DNA of 64,000 bases from Serilophus lunatus (Eukaryota > Chordata > Aves > Passeriformes > Eurylaimidae): contig VXBA01000122.1 of assembly GCA_013399895.1 (NCBI GenBank), positions 160,606 to 224,605 of the forward strand. The letters run 5' to 3'. Positions 1 through 12,476 of the stretch are shown here, in pieces; the stretch's first letter is position 1; the number at the start of each line of letters is the position of its first letter. The notes under the pieces are model-generated. The model searched no databases, had not been told where the DNA came from, and saw nothing but the letters and a program-made list of their open reading frames with translations. The position numbers and the translations under genes were made by a program.

Positions 1-544
1 TCTGGTCATGTCAATGGAAGTGCAATGTAATTTTAATGTCCTGTATCTATTTGGATGCTATTGTCCTGTATTTTTTTCCAGTAAGCTTTCTGAATCCTGT
101 ATTTTCTAATTTATTTTATGTCCTTGTTCCTATCTTCTGTATTAGAAAAGGGCAATATTTTTAATGTGTAAATAGATGTATGATGCTGGAGTGGAGAGTA
201 TAAAGAGACATAGGTGCAACAGAACCAAAAAAAAGAGGAATAATTAGTCCTCAGTATGTAGGGATTTTCAACTGCAGAGATGATGCAAAAACCATGTAGA
301 GTTCTTCTGTTGTTTGGGACTGGGGTAGTACACAGGCAGCAGCAGCCTTCCAGCCTTCAATAACTGTGTACAGAACAGAAAGCACTAGGCTGCTCAGTGC
401 TACTTCACCTTGACTGCTGGGACTGATGCTGGTATGGATCTTCCTGGTGAGCAAGTTGAGGTTATGTAGGCTATGGCCGCCAGTGGAGATTGAAACAGCT
501 CTCAATAATTCCCAATATTAGGAGAACGAAAATCTAGAAACCAT
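1..544. other. Unannotated AT-rich DNA
   Basis: No recognisable gene, RNA or repeat family. Short reading frames occur on both strands but have no familiar motif and no consistent coding signal. The right edge blends into the CR1 copy that starts near 545. Confidence 0.6.
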
Positions 545-1302
545 CCTTCCTGTTGGGTTCACATTGGCCCACGGTAGAAGTGGGAACTTCATGAGGTTGA
601 ACAAAGCCAAGTGCAAAGTGCTGGACCTTGGTCAAGGCACTCCCCAGTATCAGTACAGTCTGAAGAGCAGTCCTGTGTAGAAGAATTTGGGGATATTGGT
701 TGTTGAAGAGCTGGACATGAATCATCAGTGTGCTCTTGTAGCCCAGAAACCTAACCATATCCCGAGCTGCATCAAAAGAAGTGTGGACAGCAGGTCTAGG
801 GGGATTATTCTGCCCCTCTACTCTGCTCTGGTGAGATCCTACCTGGAGTCTTTAGCACAGGAAAGACATAGATCTATTAGAGTGTGTCCAGAGAAGGCCA
901 TGAAGATGATCGGGGGGATGGAAAAAGTCTCCTCTGAGGAAAGGCTGAGAAAGCTGGGGTTGTTCAGCCTGGAAAAAAGAAGGTTCCAGGGAGACATTTT
1001 GTTTTTCAATAATTAAAGGGGTCTTACAAGAAAGATGGAGACAAACTTTTTGGTAGGGCCTGTAGCCATAGGAAAAAATGTAATGGTTGTAATTGACAAA
1101 AGGGTAGATTTAGACTAGATATAAGGAAGAAATGTTATTTTTATACTGAGGGTGATGAAACACTGGAACAAGTTACCCGGAGAGGTGGTAGATGGGCTGT
1201 GGGCAACCTGATCTAGTAGAAAATATTCCTGCACATTGCAGGGGGCTTGGGCAAGGTGACCTTTCAGAGTTCCTTCCAAATCAACCCATTCTGTGATTCT
1301 TT
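545..1302 (+). mobile_element. CR1 LINE, 5'-truncated, 3' portion with decayed reverse transcriptase end
   Basis: This is the 3' part of a Chicken Repeat 1 non-LTR retrotransposon. The stretch from about 560 to 1010 corresponds to the C-terminal part of the CR1 reverse-transcriptase ORF: frames around 687-1016 still read as a degenerate version of it (features such as LPLYSALVRS and an LRKLGLFSLEKRR-type segment). After about 1020 it passes into the CR1 3' region. It ends at 1288-1302 with ATTCTGTGATTCT, the CR1 tail made of short ATTCTGTG-type repeats. CR1 copies are usually 5'-truncated by incomplete target-primed reverse transcription and lack clear target duplications, as here. Frame breaks and many substitutions mark it as an old, dead copy. 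The exact 5' edge is uncertain by some tens of bases. Confidence 0.9.
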
Positions 1303-1334
1303 CTTTGTGTTTCTGTTAGGAAAAGGTTCTTCAA

Positions 1335-1950
1335 TGTGGTGCTGATTAGTCACTAGTACAGGCTTCTCAGGGAAGTGGTTGATTCAAAGGAATTGGCTAC
1401 ACAGTACCCACTAGATAGTTAAAGCACACCTTTATTCAGTGCTGGGGACACAAGGGGTTAAACCTCCATGTGTGTGTCTGCCAGAGGCCTGTTCTGGAGG
1501 GGGTTTTATACACACAAGTAAACAAGTTCAATTTTATCTTATTACATACACCTTTTATGACTCAACAAAAAAAAAAATCCAGTATATATTTATCTAAAAA
1601 TATATTCAGTCACTTATTCCTATACTTACTATTACATTCATTTTTATCAATTTAAGCAACCCCCCCTGCCCTCCACCCCCAACGTAATTTTGTTGATTGT
1701 AAGTTTGCATATCTGAGCGAGCTGGCAGTTGAGCTCTGACTATTAGCACCTTACTGATAACAATGACTACATGCCAAAATGCCTCTCTTTGGGTCTTACC
1801 TTGTTCTTTCAGATGTCTTCTCTACCCTACTAGCTGAGTGAGGCTCCTTTTTTCTTTTTTCATTTTTTTCCTTTTTAGAGCAACTTCATTTTGCAAAGTC
1901 ATACTCATACTAAGTTTTAAAGTAAAATTAATATAACTAGGGTCATGACA
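1335..1950 (-). mobile_element. Probable solo LTR of an endogenous retrovirus
   Basis: Read on the minus strand, the block begins TGTCATGACC (right end, 1950) and ends CAGCACCACA (left end, 1335), fitting TG...CA LTR termini. It carries a TATA-type box (TATAAAA, minus strand, 1504-1510) and about 70 bp downstream an AATAAA signal (1431-1436), the U3-R order expected of a retroviral LTR. No internal retroviral genes adjoin it, so a solo LTR is the simplest reading. I could not find a matching target duplication: the flanks TTCAA and CCAAA differ. The outer limits are therefore tentative; the TATA/polyadenylation core is the better-supported part. Confidence 0.5.
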
Positions 1951-4900
1951 CCAAACATGTCAGAATTCAAGGAGTGCTAATGTTCTTGCCCACATGGTTT
2001 ATTTTCAAGTAGTCCACAAAGGAGCAGGGAGTTGGATTTCAGACTCAAGAGATTCTGTGACTATGTGCTCAGGTGGAGTGTGTGCTTCTCTGCGTCTTTC
2101 AACTTTTTGAGGGATTGGTGTCTAGATTTTTTGGGGGTTTATGTTTTGGTTTTTTTTGGGTGCACCTTATGACCTCTATCACTGATTTGCCTCAGTGAAT
2201 GGCTTACCCTTGAGAATGAGCAGCCATTAGATATCGGTTCTTTCCTTTCTCTGGAAATATGTTCTTGTTAAGTGGCTAAGATTTTCTACTATCTCAAGGC
2301 ATGGAAGGGCACTAGTTTCTGCGTTTATGTCTTTGTAACACTAATTAAGCCATAAGGCACAGCTTTAGAAATCTCTGAGTGCATGAGAATGTAAGGTGGC
2401 AGAAGATGTTCAGTCAAGTATTGTAAGCCTAAAGATTGACTTTCTGGACTTGTTCCCTATAACTGGAAATACCAGACAGGGTTAAATGTGCTCCAGTCCT
2501 GCCAGCAGCTGCTGTCTGCCCAAGCTGAGGGACCCATGGGAGCTGTGACAGGCAGAGATAACCAGGGATGCAAAGGAGGATCTTGGATGGGAACAAGGCA
2601 GAGAGTGGTAGTGTGAGATTTCCATGGCAACTAGATGTCTGACTATGGGTCATCTGTGACTGCAGTGCAGAAATAACTCCTTGAGCCTTCTGTAAATAAA
2701 TATATGCCCTGAGCTTGATCTTTCACTGTTGCAAGTTCAGACATGTGCTGTTACTTTTAATACATGACTCATGCTGTGAACATATAGCTGGTGGAAAAAT
2801 AAAAAATAATTTACAGTTCCCTAGTGCTTTTTTATGTTTTTAGAAAATCTGCCTCTTTTCAATGGAGATTACTTCTTTTTTGTTTTAAGTATCAACATAG
2901 GTTCCTGAAAATCCAATTCGTAATATAGAGGTTTGATTCATGAAAACTGCCATATCTATTATGTAAATCTTCCATAACTTGCAGTTCAAAAAAGCAAAGG
3001 TGGAAGCATCCCAAATCAAATGCCTTCAATTCAAAAATTCTGTCTTCTGGACAGCATTCTCAAAGTAAAATCCTATTTTGCATCATGTGTGATCCTGTTA
3101 AAGAATCCTAGACTCCACTGCTTAGAATTAGAATGAGTCTGTATTTGAGCTAACTTCTCTGTTTTGAAATAAAGGTAGGAAAGTCACTATGAAGTGATGC
3201 TGAGAGGTCAAACCAATTGGAGAACATAAAGCTATAAGTGTCTGATAAAAAAGAAGGAAAGGAAAAAATCCTATCTAGTTCTCTTTTCTGTGCCAAACCC
3301 CAAGGTAGCTTTTAACTAACTTGTGACACCATCTTTTCATGGCAAACATTTTCTAAGCTTTTCAGTGTCATAAATAGTATCCATTAGCATCATCCCTTTG
3401 GTTTCCTTAGCAACTGAGACAATCAATTCAATGACAGTTTCATCAGCACAGCAAAGCACCAGCTTCCAGAATTATGGACAGGAGTTCAAAAAGCAGGTAG
3501 GCTGGAATCTATTTGTCTGTAGACCAGCTGTATTTCTTTCTCTCCTCCTTTCTATTTTATGAGTCGCAAACCTTTAATTGCAGATTAAGCACAAATCTCT
3601 TAAAAATGTACTCTGCTTGTGCATCAGTGATGCTTGATGCTGACTCTAAAGGATTCTCAGATTCACTCAGCCCAGCTGTGAGGAGCTTGATATTTAAGCT
3701 TTACTTCCTGGAAACCTTAATTTTCACGTTTTGAATTGGGGGTATCTATAACTTGCTTTTTTTTGAGTATTAGTTAGAAACTTGCAATATTAAGGTCATG
3801 CCTTGATTTGTTTCAGTGGGTAGAGGAAAGGGGCCTGGTTGCTGCTGTTGCTTTCCACATTCCTTTCCAGTTCAAAGGGATCTCATGGGGTTTGTGTTTT
3901 CTGTCAGTCACAGTCTGTCTGAAGAATAAAATCAGAAAGCCAGTAAGACTGGCAAATGGCTAGTGTGCATAAATTACCCCACATTCTCCACTTGCAAAGG
4001 AAGGTGATATATCTGGGAGATGTATTCCTTTTAAATGTCTATTATAGTTATATATATTTTTCATTTTCTAGAGGAGCTCCTTTATTGTCCTGCTGAAGCT
4101 TCAGTCCAACTCTGTAAGTATGTTTGTTTCCTGCAGAAAGAATTCTCTTAATTTGCACTGCACTGTCAGTACCAAAATATCACTAAGGAAAAGCTCTATA
4201 CTATTTACAGGATAAGTTCAGGGTTTTTTCCTTCATCTAATTTCTCTTCATTTTTTCAAAGTCTGACAATTGGATGTATTCTGAAGAAATACAGCATGTG
4301 AGATTAAAACATAACTGTGTCAACTGCTACTCCTGAAGAACAGACAGAAGTGTTGTTACTTCTATTCATCTAAATACTTCAAAAAATATTTTATTAAAAA
4401 TAATATTAATATGAAGCCTCTTGAAGTCTCTTGAAGTAAGTGTAGAAAGACCCTCATTTTCCTATGGGGACTGACCCAAGCTAACTGGAGAATGAGAAAA
4501 TTTATTAAAAAATAAATTCATTACATACTCCTCTTGACCACTGTGGCTGCACTCCAACAGTTGCTGTATCAGTTCTGCCAATGTCTAAACCCACAAGCAT
4601 GAGTAAAATTTCTTGCAGGTTTCTGAGTTCAGTGCTAGAAAAAAATCAGATTGGCGAGTCAGGCTTGCTCATTGCCATGAGTGCTGGGAATATTGTTCGC
4701 CCCCTGAAGTAAGAGGACACTGTAGTATGAATCACAGGCTTTTTTGGGATTCTGCTTTCCCTCACATGCTTTGTAATTCAGTTGCTATAGTTGCCCTAAA
4801 GTAGCTGTGACAGAAGTTCAGACTGATGGCCAGAGGGAACTTTAATATTCCAATATAACTGAGGCCATGAACTTCTTTAAATTGTAAGAATGTCTTCATA

Positions 4901-7900
4901 ATTTTGTTAATCTAGGTGTTGGAAGCTATTCAACAGTCTTTCAGTACCATTACCTTAGTTCTAGTGGAATACCAATACTTGCTGGTCAGGATTCATGTGA
5001 GGTTGTAAATTCATTTGATCTGAGGTGGAGGAGAAAAAAGGTATGGTCTCACAGGCCTTTCAGAGGTGTCGCTCAATAACTCATGTGAATGCTGATATTT
5101 TTCAACAGTTTTGTTTTGACTCTGGCCTAAGGTAGACGTATTCAGTGTGTGTGCAGATTTTTCTCTCTGTGAGAGTGACAGATCAACTAATTTGCATCTA
5201 GTTAGATGGATACAGATCACATGTCAGGACCACATATCCCTCTTGTGACTGTGTAAGCATTTTTTCCCCACGTTTTTTTTTCCCTTCTCCTCCACTTCTT
5301 TTACACACGTTGATGTTTTTGGCAGAACTCAGCATAACAGATCTCTGTAGAGACTCTTTGGTTTTCTCACTCTGTTCTACTGTTCATCACTAGGATGAGC
5401 AGCAGTTATAGAGAATTGCATGTTATGGATTTGATATTTGCATGCTCAGTGAGCATGTTAAGTGCAACTGCAAACAGACTAATAGAGTGTGTGAATATTT
5501 GGCTGACAAATGCAGGTGTTCTTCCACTTATTACCATGCTCTGAATTAGATTTTTGCATTTCCAAAATTTTGGGAGGCATTTTCAAATTTGAAACTTAAA
5601 ACTGTTTTTCTCTACCCAATACCTGTACAGTTCACAAGGTTTGATGAAGGGGCGTGGAGGGAAATGCAATTTTAACACTAAACTAAATGAGCTACGAACA
5701 CAACTATTTTAAATATGTGGGAGCATTTGGAAATTTGTTTATGGACAAACTTCCATATACTTGAAAGAGCCCAAATGATATTTGGCTGAGTCACTTTGCA
5801 AACAATCTTACAAAATTCAGGGAAATTACCAAAACCTAATAATTATTTTGAGATTATATGTTCTTATCTTGATAAATGCTTTAAAAAAAGCATAGTGTCC
5901 GCCACTTACACTTTGGGTATCTGCACTGTCCCTCTTCAGTGGTGATAGGAATGTCCATATTTGACAGTTGATACAATAAAGTAATATTGACAAAAGCAAT
6001 CTATATGCATTTTCACTAGATGTACAGATACCATAATGATGGTACAATTCAATGGTCGTTCCTAACAAATATCTGAGTTAAAATGAGTCTTGAACTTTAG
6101 TGCAATCCATATGCTCAATTAATACTTTTTATTTGCTAATGAAAGTAGAGGGTGAAAATGTGAGAAGCGTAACAGCAAGTGACTCATTCTCTATTGACCA
6201 AGTAGCATGGGATTGTGTGTGTATATCTGTGAAAATAAAGGCTGCAGAAACAATTTATGACCAAATTAATTGAGCTAATATTTTTCTTGTTTTCTTAAAT
6301 GTGGTTCATGAATCAGCCATCACAATACTCACGACTTCTGATAATTAGGACAAACCACACATTATGGGTGTTCTGTTGCAGTTAGATACCTAGTGACCTA
6401 AAAAAGAATTTGGAGTATCCAAGCAGTAATGAAATTTAAAGTACCTTTAAGGCAGGAGAGAGAAGAAATTTTCAGAAATGGCTATAGGGCCAAATGTGAT
6501 ATCGCCAAGCCAAAAATACTGTGGGAAAACAGGAGGAAAAAGTTCTGTGTTTGAGAATTGTTTGAATTCTCCTCGACTTTCATCATTATTGGATGAAAAT
6601 AATAATGAATTTTGGTAATATTTAAATTCCTTACAATATAAATATTCATTATACAAACAATCACATACCACATAAAGTCAGGACATATGCATTGAATTGG
6701 TGATAGCAAGGGATTTATTTTCCTCCTTTCAGGTGGTTTTTCCTGCAAGGAAATAAAGTACAATAATCTTATATTGCATAAATATCACTGGGAACATGTT
6801 AGGTGTGCAACGACTACAAGAATTGAAAGAATATTTTCAAAGTGAAATCTTCACCCAGCACATTAGTCTGCAAGCATATTTGCTGTAAATAAAATGCTGT
6901 ATGAAAGCATCGTATTTGAGAAATACCCATGACATCAAGAAATTTCATTGGACTTTGAGAACCAGAGGAATATTGATATTAGGTTTCATGTCTTGTTCTA
7001 CTCCATTAGGCTTAGTAAGGTACTTTCTATAGCACTACTTGTGTCGACCAATATCACCCTAAGCAATTTAAGCAGTCATCTTAATCATGAGAGGTTCTGT
7101 TAACTATCCTGTAAAATTAACTTGTTGGAAGCAAACAGCCTAAAATAGGGAATGAAGTAGTTGGTTGCCATCAGCCCTTCTTTAACAGTGTACTCAGGTT
7201 GAATTCTAGTCTGGCAAAGTGTGATAGAAATACACAGCTTGTTTATTCACAGGTGTTCCCAGTCCCTCTTCCATGCAAACAACTCTGCTGGGGAAGAGCA
7301 GAGCAATAATCCCCTAAACAGCTCTTTTCTTGTAAAACATCTCCTCTGTTCATATCTAAAACATTTTTAATTTAAGAAAGTAGAATGGATTATAAAATAA
7401 TGAGAAAAAAAAAATCTCCCCCCCCCTCCTATTAGGAAGTCATTACCTGGCAAAAATAGGAGTTGCATTTCTACTGTTAAGAGCCTTAAACATGCTTTGC
7501 TGACAGGTGAATGATCTGTGCTCAGCTACCATCAGACACATCCTGTTGTTCCTGTGCTCTCCAGGAGTGGCTATCTTGCAGTAAGAGAGCCATTTGCTCT
7601 GATGTGTCTGCATTCAGCTTTCATGGCTTTCTTTCTATTTATCCTGTGTCTGGGTGAAGATTTTCATATAGCCCCCTGATTTTTTTAGGGAAGGAGCAAC
7701 TTGTCGGCTTCACTGCCTCCCTCCTCACTGTGAAGCATGGTGTCTGGCATTTTTACAAGCACAGAGAAAACAGAGCCAGGACAGTCCCTTGTTTGAACTT
7801 GTCTTGCTGTCAGGCTGTCAGAGGGGGTTTTGAAATATTCTATCAATTAATTTCATTGAAACTACTGGTGAAGGTTCAGCTAACTCTGTCCTTGCAGCTC

Positions 7901-10900
7901 TGTTAGCTAATTCATTTCTGATTTGTAGATAGGTTAGTAGAAGTGACAGTGGCAAATTACCTTCCTATCATTGTAACAGAAAAGGTAAAAATCAGGTGAT
8001 GGACCATATACTGCAAGCTAGGTAGCCTTCTGCTAAAGAAAAAACAAGATACTTTAAATTAATATTTTGACCTTTAAAATCTGTATGGCATATTAATAAG
8101 GTAATTTCATTGCTATCTACCCACCATCAAGCTGGTCTGGAGTTGATTACTCAGCACCTATTTGACAGGCAGGAAGTGAGCAGAGACTTTCCTTATATAG
8201 TATTGGTAAGAAAGATGAAACTGGTGAAGCATTCAAGTTGCTAATCCAATACTTAGTCATTGCAAGGTTCATCGGTTTTGGTTTCAGAGCCCCTGGTTTC
8301 CTATGGATAGTGTTAAATTTAGCATTCAGCTTAATTCCATTTCCATTCACCTTCAGCCCCTAGTGAAATATCATTGCCTGCCTACAGGTTCATTTGACAG
8401 CATGAAACAGCAAAATGATCCATTTTCAGAGGAAGTATTTTAATTTTGGATTGCTAATGACAACAGCGCAGTCATGATATGGTGATGTGACAGTGCCCGT
8501 GGTCTCAGCAACCACAGAGCCCATCAGAGTTTTATGAGTTTACCAGAGTGCTAACCTGCAATTTCCACAGGAATTTCCTGCTCCTTTCTTAGAATAGGAT
8601 TTCAAAGGGGACAGGCACTCATATTTAGAAACAAGCTTGGCAGCAATTAAGGGGACCTTTTTTATTTTTTTTTTTTATTTTTTTTTTTTTTTGAGGAGGG
8701 GTGGGCATGGAAGCTATTTCACTCTGGGTCTTAGACTGAAGAGGAGTGCTTCAAGTCTTATTTCTACCTTTCAGCCAGCCCAAGAATGGCAATGCTCTTG
8801 CCTGGACTATATCAGAGTTCATTCATGCTATTGAGTATCAAAGACTCGGTTTGCAGAGTAACTTGAACGAGAAGAGGCATTTTCTGACAGTTTCCTTACA
8901 GTGCTTTTTGAAATAAGTAGAATGGCTGATGGCTCTCAGAGCTGCAATTGATGCACTACAGTGTGTTTTAGCTAATGGAATGATGGATTATGCCTTTGTT
9001 TTCTACTACAAAATCTCATCATACTGAAGTATTTTGTCAGGAAATACTTAACAAGTATAACAAACACTGTTTAATCTCCCCACCCTCCCAAAGAAACTTA
9101 TATTTGTTATTGATGTAAAGACTGACAATCGAAGTGGCTGATGTAAATACATTTTTTTTTTTTGGCTAGCAGGAGAAAATTTACTATTGATCGTTCTTCA
9201 GTAGCCTTTTCTCCAGCAGAAGCCATTATGTGTCTACTTGGAAACTTTTTGTGACATACTTATACAAGCAAGAATTGTTAGATGCTCCTTAACAATTGGC
9301 TTTTATAGTGTTTAATTCACTATCTAAACTCCAGCCAATATCAAAGCATTTCTCAAGGGTGTTAAACCTTGTTATGTTCCAAGCAATTGCACAAGTGCAC
9401 CCTTCCCATCATAGCATCTGTTGCCATTTGTTTATGTGCCTGTACATCTGTAAAAATCAAAAGGCAAAGGTGTCTCCTGAGGGCTACCTGACAGGCATGA
9501 ACAAACATGATGCCATCACTATGTATTTCCTCATTAGACACAACCCCAGAGTGTGAAGAATGAAGACACTTCCGCCAGGACAAAATTAGATTTTTTTTTG
9601 TTTGTTTTTGTAAGAGATTTGGGAGATCTTGTGTATTCTTCTGTTAACTTCCAGTATTGTCTTGATAGATAAATTTATACTATTTCTGTAAAACCTAGAT
9701 CACTTGGTTCCTAAAGGCTCTGATTCTACTGTGCCACAAATTTGAGTTTGACTTCCATATAGTTTCTGCATGTAGTCTCTCTATTAATACATTTGATATC
9801 AAATTTGTAGCCAGGAAAGCAAATGAAGAAAGAAAGAATACAACATGATAGGTTGTATAGGGACTGCCTTGATGGATGGAGGGGCCAAACCATATTCTAT
9901 ATTTCAATGAAAATCTCTTTCTTCACCTGGAACTTGAGGTTAATAGGACTGATCTCTTTTGTGAAGTACTTTAATATCTACTAAGGATAGAAATAGGATA
10001 ATACATAGGCTGCAATAAACTTTGGGGTGAAATTATGCCTGAAATTGTAAGTGTTCCTTTCACCTTATTTTCCTAATTATAAAAGTCCTGCTGAGGCATA
10101 AACATCTTTAAAGGAATAGATATGATAGATCATTAATTGGAAAATTAAATTTCACTGTCCCAAACTTAATTTTCTATTAGTTCAAGCACCTTATAAACAC
10201 ACAAAATGAGCTTTTGAACAAATGAGTTCTTGGAAATTTTCATGTTGCTGCCAATAGACTTGTACTTTATTTCAAGGAACAGCATTTCCCCAGGCTAGAA
10301 AAAAAAAATGGGAAAAAACCTTCAATTGTTTTTTTTTTCATAATGTAAAAAAAGGGCCCCTACACATTTTACTTTGTTTCAGAATAAATGAAATCTTGAT
10401 CTGTCTCTATATTTAGGATGGTGTTGGGATGGCGGTGTTATTTTTAAATTTTTTTTTTTTTCATGTGGGTTTTCTGTTTGGGGAGGGGTTTTTTGTTGTT
10501 TTGGTGGTTTTTTTAGGCATAGGAGAATTGAAGTATAATAATTATATAGCAATACACAGAAATTGGAGTTCTTAATAGTGTGGAGTCACAAAGGAGTGAT
10601 ATCAAAGGGGAGTCATTCTGTTTCCATCAGAAATCCTGGCTGATCTAAGCCCTTATTTCTTTAGGGATGTTAGAAATGAAGTCAGATCTTAATGTTATTT
10701 GTGTGAATTTTATCTGATGAAATCATGTGGAGTTGAACAAGGGTTAGCAAGAATAGCTGCAGAGGAATGTAGGTAGAGTAGCTGGGAGTTAAGAAGTTTG
10801 TCTAGTAGACCTGTTAGGGAGAAAAAAAAATCTGATGGAACGTAATTATAAAAAGCATTCTGTCAGTGCTTTTATAAAGCAATAGCAAACGAGGTAATTG

Positions 10901-11370
10901 TGACACAGAAAATCACAAGTGGTTCAGATTGTTTCGGTAGGAGCTCTGAACAAAAGCAAATCTGAAATGCCCATGGATATTTAAGAAAACAACAAATTGA
11001 CCTGAAAGTGTTGTTTCTCTGTAGCCTTTAAATACATGACACTTCAATTAATTGCATTGCAAATAAAGATATTCAAGTAGATTTTGTCATTGCTCAGATA
11101 GGATCTATGGTATGGAAATATTCGGTCATTCAAAGGAAGATGAGAACTTCAGGGAGGAGAGTGACACTGTCTATGGGAAAGGCAGCAAAATGGAAATCTA
11201 CTGTGGATATGTATTCTGAGCTGATTAAAAGTTAATTCATCCTAAAGTAGATGGATGACTTGGTTTACTTTTGTATGTTAAAGCTGCACAAATGCTGACT
11301 TAGGCCTTATTGGAATGTTAGGGTTTTGGACAGTGTTTCTGATCCATTTTTCCCTGTCTAGCCAATTGTT
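1951..11370. other. Unannotated stretch, no gene recognised
   Basis: About 9.4 kb of AT-rich, stop-rich sequence. I see no exon with a convincing frame and splice sites, no RNA gene and no clear repeat-family member. Simple sequence includes a 10-bp tandem pair (CTCTTGAAGT at 4418-4437) and T-rich tracts near 8658-8692 and 10450-10515. Short open frames in both strands overlap and resemble no family I know. Confidence 0.55.
8658..8692. repeat. Poly-T low-complexity tract
   Basis: A run of T interrupted by two A bases, followed by G-rich GAGGAGGGG. It has no attached LINE or SINE body that I can see, so it is annotated only as simple sequence. Confidence 0.9.
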
Positions 11371-12476
11371 TGTGGTGGTTTAATCCACCTTTTAGCATTC
11401 AGGGGGCAGGTTCAATAAAGGTGACGGAAAACTGAATAGAATTTTCAGCAGGTGAACAATTTATTACAGGGGAATTAAATTAGGGAGGTAGGGATAACCC
11501 ACAGGAGACCCCAGAATTACATCAAGGGACACCCAACACACAATAGGAAAAAAACACACAAAAAGGGAAAAAACAAAAAAAGAAAGGGAACTGTTCCCTC
11601 CAGCCAGATGACTAGCTGAAGAAAAACAGTGGGGAAGGTAGGAAAAGGTATCTCCTTCTTTTCCCTCTCTCCTGGAAGGACTTTGGGCCCTCCAAGCTCT
11701 CTGAAAAGCACAGAGGTAAAAACCAACTCCCTCCCTCCCCCTCTCCGAAGGATACTTGCTAGCAAGCTGGAAACGGCTCTTGTNNNNNNNNNNNNNNNNN
11801 NNNNNNNNNNNNNNNNNNNNNNNNNNNNNNNNNNNNNNNNNNNNNNNNNNNNNNNNNNNNNNNNNNNNNNNNNNNNNNNNNNNNNNNNNNNNNNNNNNNN
11901 NNNNNNNNNNNNNNNNNNNNNNNNNNNNNNNNNNNNNNNNNNNNNNNNNNNNNNNNNNNNNNNNNNNNNNNNNNNNNNNNNNNNNNNNNNNNNNNNNNNN
12001 NNNNNNNNNNNNNNNNNNNNNNNNNNNNNNNNNNNNNNNNNNNNNNNNNNNNNNNNNNNNNNNNNNNNNNNNNNNNNNNNNNNNNNNNNNNNNNNNNNNN
12101 NNNNNNNNNNNNNNNNNNNNNNNNNNNNNNNNNNNNNNNNNNNNNNNNNNNNNNNNNNNNNNNNNNNNNNNNNNNNNNNNNNNNNNNNNNNNNNNNNNNN
12201 CCCCCCGCTGCCGGGAGCCTGGAGGGCGCAGAGCCGCTGCCTGGCCCCGGCCCCGAGGGCACCGGGACTGGTGCAGGCCCTGCTCTGTCCTGGCCCCTGC
12301 AGGCACAGGGAGAACAGCTGGAGCAAGGGTCCCCCTCTCCCCGCAGCCCTCCACCCCGGTCCTGGCCGGGGGCAACCCCCCTTCCTGAAATGGCTTTGAG
12401 GAAAATTGAATTTTAACTCAGGTAAGTGAGTTGCTGTCTTACACCCCCTTTCAAAAGATTTTTTCAAACAGCTACA
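11371..12476 (-). mobile_element. Solo LTR, ERV family with AACCACCACA 3' end, contains assembly gap
   Basis: Minus-strand LTR beginning TGTAGCTGTTTGAAAA (right end, 12476) and ending AAACCACCACA (left end, 11371). It is flanked by a perfect 5-bp target duplication TTGTT at 11366-11370 and 12477-12481, which fixes both borders. An AATAAA signal lies at 11460-11465 (minus strand). The 3' third matches the copies at 39757 and 59014 closely; the first 116 bases from the left border are identical to the 39757 copy. No gag, pol or env flanks it, so it is a solo LTR left by recombination between two LTRs. Its middle is replaced by 417 unknown bases. The sequenced edge at 12201-12360 is very GC-rich, so the missing part is probably the GC-rich U3 core seen in the 59014 copy. 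Confidence 0.88.
11784..12200. other. Assembly gap (417 N)
   Basis: A run of unknown bases inside the LTR at 11371-12476. Long reading frames reported across it are artefacts of translating N. If this LTR had the same length as the 59014-60239 copy (1226 bp), the true gap would be about 537 bp. That is an inference from copy length only. Confidence 0.98.

Noticed and set aside
687..1016. 109-codon frame as an independent gene
   Set aside because: It is the decayed reverse-transcriptase end of a CR1 retroposon.
11464..12467. Long open frames of 167-316 codons on both strands
   Set aside because: They are open only because 417 N bases are read through; the real parts are LTR sequence.
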